NCBI GenBank assembly: GCA_002390705.1
Contig: DGQA01000016.1
Coordinates: 108,600-114,592, forward strand
From: Actinobacteria bacterium UBA4426
Lineage (GTDB): Bacteria > Actinomycetota > Actinomycetes > S36-B12
Direction: 5' to 3'
Length of the DNA: 5,993 nt
Below the pieces are notes generated by a model that had not been told where the DNA came from, made no database searches, and worked only from the letters and a program-made list of their open reading frames with translations. Both the position numbers and the translations under genes were made by a program. Positions 1 through 5,993 of this stretch are shown piece after piece. The first letter of the stretch is position 1. Each line of letters starts with the position of its first letter.

Positions 1-1068
1 GCTGAGGAAACTGCGGCTGATGACGGTGCCTGCACTGAACTCACGCCCGTTTCTTTGCAACTTCAGTGGTTCGTGCAAGCTCAGTTTGGTGGCTACTACG
101 CCGCTAAGGACCTGGGCTACTACGAGGAGCAGTGTCTTGATGTGACTATTCTCGAAGGCGGTGTTGATATCGTTCCCCAGACTGTGCTTGCTCAGGGTGG
201 GGCAGACTTTGCCATCTCCTGGGTTCCCAAGGCTCTTGCTTCACGTGAACAAGGTGCTGGAATTGTTGACGTCGCGCAGGTATTTCAAACCTCCGGAACA
301 CTACAAGTTTCATGGGCAGATTCCAACATCACCACCGCTGCTGACCTTGACGGAAAGATCGTCGGCAACTGGGGATTTGGAAATGAATATGAACTATTCG
401 CCGGAATGACCAAGGCCGGGCTTGATCCGGCTAATGACGTTGAACTCGTTCAGCAACAGTTTGACATGCAAGCGCTACTCAATCGCGAGATTGATGCCGC
501 GCAAGCCATGACATACAACGAGTACGCCATGGTTCTGGAAACCGTTAATCCCGACACGGGCGAGTTGTACCAGCCAAGTGACTTTAATGTCATCAACTGG
601 AATGTTGAAGGTACGGCTATGTACAACGACGCAGTGTGGGCATCGGAAGAGCGCCTCAGCGATGCGGTGTACCAAGACACCACGCAGCGATTTGTTACTG
701 CATCGCTCCAGGGCTGGATCCATTGCCGCGATAATGCACAACAGTGTGCTGACATCATCACCGCAAATGGCTCCAAACTTGGTGCAAGCCACCAACTCTG
801 GATGATGAACGAGGTCAACAAACTGGTCTGGCCTTCACCCATGGGTGTTGGCATGATTGTGCCGGAACTGTGGACTCAGACAGTGAACGTTTCCCTCGAC
901 ACCAAAAACCTTGAAGGGGCAACAATTATCACCGCTGAACCACCGGCCGAGGCATACACGAACCAATACGCTGAAGCGGCTATTGCGGCCCTCTCCGCTG
1001 AAGGTTTGGATACCACTGGAGATGGTTTTGCTCCCATTGAAGTGACGCTCAACGAGGGTGGCAACTAA
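1..1068 (+). CDS. ABC transporter substrate-binding protein, NMT1/THI5-like (5' partial)
   Basis: This is the extracytoplasmic ligand-binding subunit of an ABC importer. The frame is open from base 1 to the TAA at 1066-1068 (355 residues), so the start and the expected lipoprotein signal lie to the left of the window. The first residues (AEETAADDGAC...) are an acidic, Ala-rich stretch like the linker after a lipobox. Next comes LQLQWFVQAQFGGYYAAKDLGYYEE (about residues 19-43; LQW, QAQFGGYYAA and GYYEE are the key blocks), the hallmark opening of NMT1/THI5-like proteins such as ThiY, SsuA and RibY, followed by a GGADFAISW block near residue 68. Residues 11, 45, 242 and 249 are cysteines, which could form disulfides outside the membrane. 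The TTG at 55 is an internal codon, not a start. The ligand cannot be read from sequence; riboflavin, a pyrimidine or thiamine precursor, or a sulfonate are family possibilities. Permease and ATPase genes would be expected upstream. It is unlikely to share a transcript with the convergent diamine genes. Confidence 0.88.
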   Translation, partial: AEETAADDGACTELTPVSLQLQWFVQAQFGGYYAAKDLGYYEEQCLDVTILEGGVDIVPQTVLAQGGADFAISWVPKALASREQGAGIVDVAQVFQTSGTLQVSWADSNITTAADLDGKIVGNWGFGNEYELFAGMTKAGLDPANDVELVQQQFDMQALLNREIDAAQAMTYNEYAMVLETVNPDTGELYQPSDFNVINWNVEGTAMYNDAVWASEERLSDAVYQDTTQRFVTASLQGWIHCRDNAQQCADIITANGSKLGASHQLWMMNEVNKLVWPSPMGVGMIVPELWTQTVNVSLDTKNLEGATIITAEPPAEAYTNQYAEAAIAALSAEGLDTTGDGFAPIEVTLNEGGN

Positions 1069-1089
1069 CCCTAGTTATTGGAGAACACA

Positions 1090-1125
1090 GTTAAGGGCGG
1101 GAGCATCAATGCTCCCGCCCTTAAC
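1090..1125. terminator. Strong palindromic hairpin between convergent genes, likely bidirectional terminator
   Basis: The arms 1090-1106 and 1109-1125 are perfectly complementary over 17 bp around a 2-nt centre (CA), so the folded RNA would have a GC-rich stem of about 15-16 bp and a tetraloop or hexaloop. It starts 21 nt after the stop at 1068 and lies 41 nt from the minus-strand stop at 1167, so it can serve both genes. There is no real T-tract on either side (CTTTG on the plus strand, TGTGTTCT on the minus strand). U-poor hairpin terminators of this kind are reported for actinobacteria. Terminator function is inferred from structure and position. Confidence 0.82.
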
Positions 1126-1166
1126 CTTTGAAGTTGAGTAAAAACACCGCGCGGCCTCAGCCCCAC

Positions 1167-2609
1167 TTAACTCTCCAAATTAGCCATTACGTGTTTGATG
1201 CGGGTGTAGTCCTCGAACCCGTACATGGACAAGTCCTTGCCATATCCAGAATGCTTGAATCCCCCGTGTGGCATTTCAGCGACAATTGGGATGTGGGTAT
1301 TTATCCAGACACAACCGAAATCCAGACCCTTGGCCATACGCATTGCGCGGCCAAAGTCTTTTGTCCAGACCGAGGAAGCAAGACCATAATCCACCCCATT
1401 GGCGTAAGCCAGAGCTTGCGCTTCATCGTCAAATTTCTGGACGGTAATCACCGGACCAAAAACTTCTTTTTGGATCATTTCGTCATCCTGTTTAAGGCCT
1501 GCAATGACAGTTGGTGAAATGTAGAACCCGCGGCTACCTTGACGAGCACCCCCCGCAACTATCCGTGCATGCTTTGGAGCGCGCTCAATAAAGCCCAGTA
1601 CCCGATCCATTTGGTCTGTGTTGTTCACGGGGGGTACAAATCCCTCGCCAGCCGGGCCGTCTTCAAACGTGGTTGAAGTTCCGACTGCCTGTTCCACCAG
1701 TGCAGCGACGAAGTCGTCGTAGATTCTGGGTGCTACCAGCATTCTGGTGGCAGCGGTGCAATCTTGGCCCGCATTGAAGAAACCAGCCACAGCCAACCAC
1801 TCCGCGGCAGCCTCGATATCAGCATCCTCAAAAATGACAACCGGAGCTTTCCCACCAAGTTCTAGATGAACCCGCTTGACGTCCGTCGCCGCAGAAGCAG
1901 CGACCGCCATGCCAGCTCGTACGGATCCAGTGATGGACACCATTTGCGGCGTCTTATGTTCGACCAGCTCCTTGCCCGTATCTCGATCACCACACACAAC
2001 ATTAAAAACTCCGTCTGGCAGCGCACCCGATTGTGCAATGAGTTCGGCCATCTTCAGAGTTGACGCAGGAGTCGTGTCACTTGGCTTAAGAACAACGGTG
2101 TTTCCGGCCGCGATTGCTGGAACGAACTTCCACACAGCCATCATCATGGGGTAGTTCCACGGGGTCACCTGACCCATTACCCCAATCGGCTACCTGCGCA
2201 CCATTGAAGTAAATCCGGACATATATTCACCCGCAGCCTTGCCCTCAAGGATTCGGGCTGCACCAGCAAAAAACTTGATTTGGTCAATCATGGGAGGAAT
2301 CTCTTCCTCCATGGTGACCGGAATCGGCTTGCCAGTATTTTCACTTTCAATATCAACGAGCTCTTGTGCGTGGGTCTCAAATGCATCTGCAATTGTCAAT
2401 AGGGCCTGCTGGCGCTCTGACGGAGTGGAGTTTTTCCAAGACCCAAAAGCTTTGGCAGCTACGCCGTAGGCGCGATCAATATCAGCGGCGCCCGAAATCG
2501 GCGCCGTTGCAAACACTTCCCCTGTAGAAGGGTTAACAAGTTCACTTACGGCTCCGCTTTCGGCGTCGACAAATTCTCCACCCACGAAATTCTTCAGTTC
2601 TTTTGTCAT
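1167..2609 (-). pseudogene. patD: Gamma-aminobutyraldehyde dehydrogenase (ALDH superfamily) with one in-frame amber codon
   Basis: The intact protein would be an NAD-dependent aldehyde dehydrogenase of 480 residues, the usual length for the PatD/YdcW (Prr) group, which oxidises 4-aminobutyraldehyde from putrescine to GABA. One frame runs from ATG 2609 to TAA 1167, broken only by TAG at codon 140 (2192-2190). Catalytic residues are all present: Asn152 in TPWNYP, Lys175 in LKPSD, general base Glu250 in LELGGK and nucleophile Cys284 in GQDCTA. The Glu-Cys spacing of 34 equals that of ALDH2. The C-terminal block (PHGGFKHSGYGKDLSMYGFE) resembles aminobutyraldehyde dehydrogenases; a betaine-aldehyde or other omega-amino aldehyde enzyme is the alternative. 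GGAGG at 2619-2615, 5 nt before ATG 2609, sets the start; the TTG at 2621 overlaps this site. It is divergent from the regulator-aminotransferase operon, which supports a shared diamine pathway. As written, translation stops after 139 residues. The gene family is certain; the nonsense state could be an artefact. Confidence 0.85.
2190..2192 (-). other. Premature amber (TAG) codon, codon 140 of the aldehyde dehydrogenase
   Basis: On the minus strand the reading is ATG-GTG-CGC-AGG-TAG-CCG-ATT, that is M-V-R-R-stop-P-I. ALDHs of this group commonly read RREPIGV here, so the stop replaces Glu, explained by one GAG to TAG change (plus-strand C to A at 2192). The frame is unchanged on both sides. 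An in-frame ATG (2177-2175) follows 12 nt after the stop and could allow reinitiation of a C-terminal fragment starting at MGQVTPWNYP. Confidence 0.9.
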
Positions 2610-2614
2610 ATATT

Positions 2615-2619
2615 CCTCC
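2615..2619 (-). promoter_or_regulatory. Shine-Dalgarno site of the aldehyde dehydrogenase gene
   Basis: GGAGG on the minus strand lies 5 nt before ATG 2609-2607. It decides the start in favour of MTKELKNFVGGE and against the TTG at 2621, which would lie on the ribosome-binding site itself. It is the best such site in the window. Confidence 0.85.
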
Positions 2620-2760
2620 AATTAGGGACTAGCGTCACCGTAGCGGAACTTGCTCGGTTTCACTAGTTTATTGATTGATATTGTTCGTTTTTCGTTGATT
2701 CTTGACCTTTACGCCACGAAAAGACTTGATTTTTGGCGGCGTAACGGGCATGGTGGGTAT
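2620..2760. promoter_or_regulatory. Divergent promoter region between aldehyde dehydrogenase and Lrp regulator
   Basis: This stretch separates the two divergent start regions and must hold promoters for both directions. Its middle (about 2655-2735) is clearly more AT-rich than the flanking genes. TTGAT occurs at 2671, 2675, 2695 and 2726, and TTGACC at 2702-2707 could serve as a plus-strand -35 element, but the hexamers 17-18 nt downstream (CTTGAT, TTGATT) are poor -10 matches, so I do not assign a promoter. Lrp/AsnC regulators often bind AT-rich sites in the divergent region beside their own gene, so regulation of both arms from here is a reasonable inference. Confidence 0.6.
2709..2744. repeat. 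Imperfect 14-bp inverted repeat, candidate operator or 5' leader hairpin
   Basis: The left arm TTACGCCACGAAAA (2709-2722) and right arm TTTTGGCGGCGTAA (2731-2744) are inverted copies matching at 12 of 14 positions around an 8-nt spacer. The outer 7 bp (TTACGCC/GGCGTAA) are perfect. It ends 16 nt before the regulator ATG and begins just right of the TTGACC at 2702-2707. Position and symmetry fit an operator for autoregulation by the Lrp-family protein; an RNA hairpin in the leader is the alternative. Confidence 0.5.
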
Positions 2761-3222
2761 ATGGCCCGCACACCCGCTCCCCTTGATGATGCATCTCGCG
2801 CCATCATCGAACAACTTCAGCAAGACGGCCGCAGGCCTTATGCGACGATTGGTAAAGCGGTTGGCCTTTCTGAAGCGGCAGTACGGCAACGGGTTCAAAA
2901 AATGCATGAGCAGGGAGTGATGCAAATCGTCGCCGTCACAGATCCCGCCCAAGTCGGCTTTTCACGTTCGGCAATGATCGCCATCACAGTACAGGGTGAT
3001 TTAGAGGCGGTATCGCAGCAATTAGGACAACTACCCGAGATTTCTTATCTGGTTCTGGTTACTGGAAAATACGATCTTCTGGCCGAATGCGTGGCTGAGG
3101 ACGATGATCACTTACTCAGAGTCACAAATTCCCAGATCAGAAAGATCCCCGGAGTCGTTTCCACAGAAACCTTTATCTATCTCGGCCTTCGCAAACAAAC
3201 CTACAATTGGGGAACCAAATGA
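2761..3222 (+). CDS. Lrp/AsnC-family transcriptional regulator
   Basis: This 153-residue cytoplasmic DNA-binding protein has the normal length and two-domain layout of the family. Residues 8-62 form the N-terminal AsnC-type winged helix-turn-helix (LDDASRAIIEQLQQDGRRPY, then IGKAVGLSEAAVRQRVQKM as turn and recognition helix). Residues about 68-145 form the RAM ligand-binding and oligomerisation domain, including TGKYDLL at 101-107. The ATG at 2761 is chosen because it puts the HTH at the usual distance from the N terminus. The frame stays open upstream to 2650, but those residues look unlike the family. GGTGGG at 2752-2757 is a weak, close ribosome site. Its stop overlaps the aminotransferase start (ATGA), so the two are translationally coupled. 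The likely role is control of its own operon and the divergent dehydrogenase in response to an amine or amino acid; the effector is unknown. Confidence 0.9.
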   Translation: MARTPAPLDDASRAIIEQLQQDGRRPYATIGKAVGLSEAAVRQRVQKMHEQGVMQIVAVTDPAQVGFSRSAMIAITVQGDLEAVSQQLGQLPEISYLVLVTGKYDLLAECVAEDDDHLLRVTNSQIRKIPGVVSTETFIYLGLRKQTYNWGTK

Positions 3223-4619
3223 CAACCACACCACAGAACGTCACCGAATCAAGCAATTATCATCTCGCTGACAAAGCTCGCGACCATCTCTGGATGCACT
3301 TCACCCGGCACTCGACCTACTTTGAAGGCCACCACGTCCCGATCATCACCAAGGGCGAAGGCGCCTACATCTGGGATCACCAGGGCAACAAGTATTTCGA
3401 TGGACTTTCCGGGCTTTTCGTAGTCCAAGCAGGTCACGGGCGAAAAGAGCTTGCCCAAGCTGCGGCCAAACAAGCTGAAGAATTAGCGTTTTTCCCATTG
3501 TGGTCATATGCCCACCCGAGTGCGATCCTTTTGGCCGAGCGACTTGCTCAACTTGCACCCGGTGATCTCAATCGCGTGTTCTTTACTTCTGGCGGCGGCG
3601 AGGCCGTCGAAAGCGCCTGGAAGCTCGCCAAGCAATACTTCAAACTCACCGGAAAACCGACCAAAAACAAGGTAATCAGTCGGGCGGTCGCCTATCACGG
3701 GACGCCACAGGGAGCATTAAGTATTACCGGAATCCCTGAGGCCAAAATCCCATTCGAGCCACTGGTCCCTGGCGGCGTGAAAGTCCCAAACACCAACTTT
3801 TATCGCGCGCCCGAAGAATTCCGAGGAGACGAAAAAGCCTTCGGGCTATGGGCGGCCAACCGAATCGCTGAAGCAATTGAGTTCGAAGGCGCAGACAGCG
3901 TCGCGGCAGTCTTCGTGGAACCGGTTCAAAACTCGGGTGGCTGTTTCCCACCTCCTCCAGGTTACCTTGAGCGCGTTCGTGAGATTTGCGACGAATACGA
4001 CGTTCTCATGGTCGCAGATGAAACGATTACCGCTTTTGGGCGGATCGGAGACTACTTCGCGATGAAGCGTTTTGGCGTAACACCGGACATTATTACGTGC
4101 GCAAAGGGCATGACTTCGGGTTACTCGCCATTGGGTGCCATGATCGCCAGCGATCGACTCTTTGAACCATTCAAGCATGGCACACACACATTCCTGCATG
4201 GGTACACCTGGGGCGGTCATCCGGTGTCAGCGGCCGTCGCAATGGAAAACCTCGATATTTTCGAACGAGAAGGCCTCAACCAAAATGTGCAAGAAAATGA
4301 AGGAAACTTCCGTCGGACTCTAGAAAAACTCACCGACATTGCGATTGTCGGGGACGTACGTGGTGCGGGTTACTTCTATGGAATTGAACTGGTCAAAGAC
4401 AAAAAGACCCGAGAAACCTTCAACGACGATGAGTGCGAACGGCTCCTCCGCGGATTTCTTTCCAAAGCCCTATTTGATAACGGCCTCTACTGCCGCGCCG
4501 ATGACCGTGGTGACCCGGTAATACAACTTGCCCCGCCACTAACAATCGGGCAAAAAGAGTTCGATGAAATTGAAAGCACATTGCGACTAGTGCTCACCCA
4601 AGCGCTCGAAGTCTTGTAA
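3219..4619 (+). CDS. Class III PLP-dependent omega-aminotransferase (putative putrescine/diamine transaminase)
   Basis: This 466-residue cytoplasmic fold-type I aminotransferase is full length for the SpuC-like or omega-amino acid:pyruvate group. The likely reaction moves a terminal amino group from a diamine such as putrescine to pyruvate or 2-oxoglutarate, giving 4-aminobutyraldehyde. Visible motifs: cofactor phosphate loop SGGGEA at 124-129, aromatic stacking region YHG at 159-161, Asp267 in VADET (pairs with the pyridine nitrogen), Schiff-base Lys296 in CAKGMTSGY, and Thr330 in HGYTWGGHP. The segment after Asp267 reads DETITAFGRIG, where many relatives have DEVxTGFGRTG. Start ATG 3219 overlaps the regulator stop and has GGGGA at 3209-3213, 5 nt upstream; the TTG at 3207 is less likely. 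Operon position and the divergent aldehyde dehydrogenase support diamine catabolism, but beta-alanine, taurine or another amine donor cannot be excluded. Confidence 0.9.
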   Translation: MTTTPQNVTESSNYHLADKARDHLWMHFTRHSTYFEGHHVPIITKGEGAYIWDHQGNKYFDGLSGLFVVQAGHGRKELAQAAAKQAEELAFFPLWSYAHPSAILLAERLAQLAPGDLNRVFFTSGGGEAVESAWKLAKQYFKLTGKPTKNKVISRAVAYHGTPQGALSITGIPEAKIPFEPLVPGGVKVPNTNFYRAPEEFRGDEKAFGLWAANRIAEAIEFEGADSVAAVFVEPVQNSGGCFPPPPGYLERVREICDEYDVLMVADETITAFGRIGDYFAMKRFGVTPDIITCAKGMTSGYSPLGAMIASDRLFEPFKHGTHTFLHGYTWGGHPVSAAVAMENLDIFEREGLNQNVQENEGNFRRTLEKLTDIAIVGDVRGAGYFYGIELVKDKKTRETFNDDECERLLRGFLSKALFDNGLYCRADDRGDPVIQLAPPLTIGQKEFDEIESTLRLVLTQALEVL

Positions 4620-4629
4620 CAGGCTTGAG

Positions 4630-5289
4630 ATGACCACTCCTGGAAACAGTTCGCGCACCAAAATCAAGCGCCTACCTGAAAAGGCTCATACAGATGTTGT
4701 GGCACTTCACTCTGTGCTGGATTCAGGCTTGGTCGCACATGTGGGTGTTGTCGATCACGGGCAACCCATCGTCATTCCCGTGGGTTACGCCCGAGACCGC
4801 GACACTTTACTAATACACGGCTCATCAGCTTCACGGATGTTTACACTATTGGATTCAGGTTCACCAGCATGTGTCACCGTGACCCTACTCGACGGACTCG
4901 TCCTGGCGCGGAGCCTGTTTGAATCAAGTATGAATTACCGTTGCGCAATGGTGTTCGGTACTGCTACTCGGCTCAGCGGTCAAGCCGAAGTAGATGCGTT
5001 GAAGGTAATCACCGAGCATTTGATGCCGGGTCGTTGGGATGACGCTAGACAACCCACCACAAAAGAACTCAAGGCAACCATGACGCTTTCACTCCCAATT
5101 GATGAGTATTCGGTCAAAATTAGTCAGGGCCCACCCGATGATCTTGATGAAGACTTGGAAAGTGTTGCGGGCAAAACGATCTGGGCCGGGCATATTCCGA
5201 TCTTTGAACAATTGGGTGTACCCATCCCCGACCAATATGTTCCACGCGGCACTTTGCTGCCGGATTATGTAGCCACCTGGGCTCGATAA
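4630..5289 (+). CDS. Pyridoxamine 5'-phosphate oxidase-like FMN-binding split-barrel protein
   Basis: This 219-residue soluble protein belongs to the flavin-binding split-barrel superfamily related to pyridoxamine phosphate oxidase and NimA. It has no signal peptide or membrane segment. The core motifs are VIPVGYARDRDTLLIHGS (residues about 48-65) followed by SASRM, VTLLDGLVLARS (84-95), SSMNYR (99-104), FGTA (109-112), PGRWDDAR near residue 140, and a C-terminal IWAGHIPIF. It is not canonical PdxH. The gene lies 10 nt after the aminotransferase stop, with AGG at 4621-4623, 6 nt before ATG 4630, so it is co-transcribed. In this setting it may support the PLP enzyme or act as a small flavin reductase or oxidase, but the substrate of this subgroup is not known to me. 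The family call is firm, the role is open. Confidence 0.85.
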   Translation: MTTPGNSSRTKIKRLPEKAHTDVVALHSVLDSGLVAHVGVVDHGQPIVIPVGYARDRDTLLIHGSSASRMFTLLDSGSPACVTVTLLDGLVLARSLFESSMNYRCAMVFGTATRLSGQAEVDALKVITEHLMPGRWDDARQPTTKELKATMTLSLPIDEYSVKISQGPPDDLDEDLESVAGKTIWAGHIPIFEQLGVPIPDQYVPRGTLLPDYVATWAR

Positions 5290-5294
5290 ATGCA

Positions 5295-5993
5295 ATGAAT
5301 CCCAGCCTTTGGTTTGAGCAAGCCAACTCCCCCGTCCACCTATTTGACGGGCCCCTTGATACTGATCTCGATGTTGACCTGGTGATTGTTGGCGGCGGTT
5401 TCACAGGACTGTGGACTGCCTACTACGTGAATCAACTTGATCCACACCGCAGTATCGCCATCCTCGAATCAGAGTTCGTTGGATTTGGAGCCAGCGGGCG
5501 CAATGGTGGTTGGGTCTCGGCGCTTTTTCCCGCATATTTTACCGCACTCGCCCGTGCTACCTCACGTGATGCTGCGCGTCGAATGCATCAAGCAATGGTC
5601 ACAAACATTAGCGACCTTGGCCGTGTAGCTTCAACACACAATTGGAAAATTGACTGGGCACACGGTGGAACCGTTATTGCAGCCCGTAGCGATTTACAAA
5701 ATGAACGAGCACTAGCAGACGTTCGGGAATTTGTGGACTGGGGATTCCCAGAAGATCTCAGTTACCTCACCGCAAAACAAGCCCAAAACCGAATCAACGC
5801 AACAGATGTTGTCGGCGGAACCTTCACTCCACATTGCGCGGCAATTGATCCCTATAAATTGGTACAGGAACTGAGTGCATTTCTCCACGCGCGCGGGATC
5901 GCAATATATGAAGGGACGCGAGTACTCAACATTGAGCCAGGGAAAGCACAGACCCCGTCTGCAACTGTTCACGCTACTGACATCATCCGCGCA
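5295..5993 (+). CDS. FAD-dependent oxidoreductase, DAO/PuuB type (3' partial)
   Basis: This is the N-terminal part (233 codons, open to the window edge) of a D-amino acid oxidase-superfamily flavoenzyme that would normally reach about 450-480 residues. Residues 27-45 (VDLVIVGGGFTGLWTAYYV) form the Rossmann beta-alpha-beta fold with GGGFTG, Glu58 (AILESE) is the expected ribose-binding acid, and GASGRNGGW at 65-73 is the second flavin motif shared with PuuB, the gamma-glutamylputrescine oxidase. The likely reaction is oxidative deamination of an amine or gamma-glutamyl amine to an aldehyde with release of peroxide. The start at ATG 5295 puts the Rossmann motif 27 residues in, with a typical SLWFEQ leader. 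The gene is 5 nt from the previous stop, with no clear ribosome site, so coupled translation is likely. Another ATG at 5290 reads only Met-Gln-stop. Specificity for gamma-glutamylputrescine versus free putrescine is undecided because no glutamyl-putrescine synthetase lies in view. Confidence 0.85.
   Translation, partial: MNPSLWFEQANSPVHLFDGPLDTDLDVDLVIVGGGFTGLWTAYYVNQLDPHRSIAILESEFVGFGASGRNGGWVSALFPAYFTALARATSRDAARRMHQAMVTNISDLGRVASTHNWKIDWAHGGTVIAARSDLQNERALADVREFVDWGFPEDLSYLTAKQAQNRINATDVVGGTFTPHCAAIDPYKLVQELSAFLHARGIAIYEGTRVLNIEPGKAQTPSATVHATDIIRA

Noticed and set aside
450..854. Minus-strand frames opposite the substrate-binding protein gene
   Set aside because: The opposite strand encodes a clearly conserved protein; these are shadows with no recognisable motif or ribosome site.
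1128..1517. Plus-strand frame opposite the aldehyde dehydrogenase 3' end
   Set aside because: It is antisense to conserved ALDH coding sequence and its translation resembles no family I know.
2190..2621. Treating the two minus-strand frames (2190-2621 and 1167-2177) as two separate genes
   Set aside because: They are in the same frame, contiguous, and together make one full-length aldehyde dehydrogenase; only one TAG codon divides them.
2610..2621. TTG at 2621 as start of the aldehyde dehydrogenase
   Set aside because: It overlaps the GGAGG ribosome site, which is correctly spaced for ATG 2609.
2650..2760. N-terminal extension of the Lrp regulator from the TTG at 2650
   Set aside because: The added residues lie in AT-rich non-coding sequence holding the dyad element and do not resemble the family; ATG 2761 gives a normal-length protein.
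3846..4220. Minus-strand 124-codon frame inside the aminotransferase gene
   Set aside because: It lies opposite the catalytic Asp and Lys region of a certain gene and shows no independent features.
5712..5972. Minus-strand 86-codon frame near the right edge
   Set aside because: It is antisense to the FAD oxidoreductase, whose frame is open to the window end and carries the flavin-binding motifs.
1..5993. CRISPR array, insertion sequence, tRNA or rRNA gene
   Set aside because: I saw no spaced direct repeats, no transposase frame or terminal inverted repeats, and no cloverleaf or rRNA-like sequence.

Overview
The window looks like a chromosomal segment from an actinobacterium of moderate GC content (roughly half G+C by eye, not counted). 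The assignment rests on the recognisable actinobacterial style of the proteins (Rossmann-type FAD oxidase, FMN-binding split-barrel protein, Lrp regulator and class III aminotransferase in one compact cluster). No marker gene is present, so the lineage is an inference.

Layout: (a) 1-1068, plus strand, is the 3' part of an NMT1/THI5-like ABC transporter substrate-binding protein, which ends at a strong 17-bp-arm palindromic hairpin (1090-1125). (b) 1167-2609, minus strand and convergent with (a), is a gamma-aminobutyraldehyde dehydrogenase-like gene interrupted by one in-frame amber codon at 2190-2192. (c) 2610-2760 is the divergent regulatory region, with an imperfect 14-bp dyad next to the regulator start. 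(d) 2761 to the right edge, plus strand, is a tightly packed operon: Lrp/AsnC-family regulator, class III omega-aminotransferase (ATGA overlap), FMN-binding split-barrel protein (10-nt gap), and an FAD-dependent amine oxidase of the DAO/PuuB type (5-nt gap, cut by the window end).

Taken together, regions b to d read as a putrescine or related diamine catabolic locus. The aminotransferase would convert putrescine to 4-aminobutyraldehyde, the dehydrogenase would oxidise that to GABA, the FAD enzyme would offer an oxidative route (in PuuB, on gamma-glutamyl-putrescine), and the Lrp protein would control both arms from the shared intergenic region. The substrate-binding protein belongs to a separate transcription unit. 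The main anomaly is the dehydrogenase: all its catalytic residues are intact and in frame, yet codon 140 is TAG where the family has Glu. That means a very recent nonsense mutation, a sequencing error or a recoding event. I did not find an undescribed system here; the other findings are modest.
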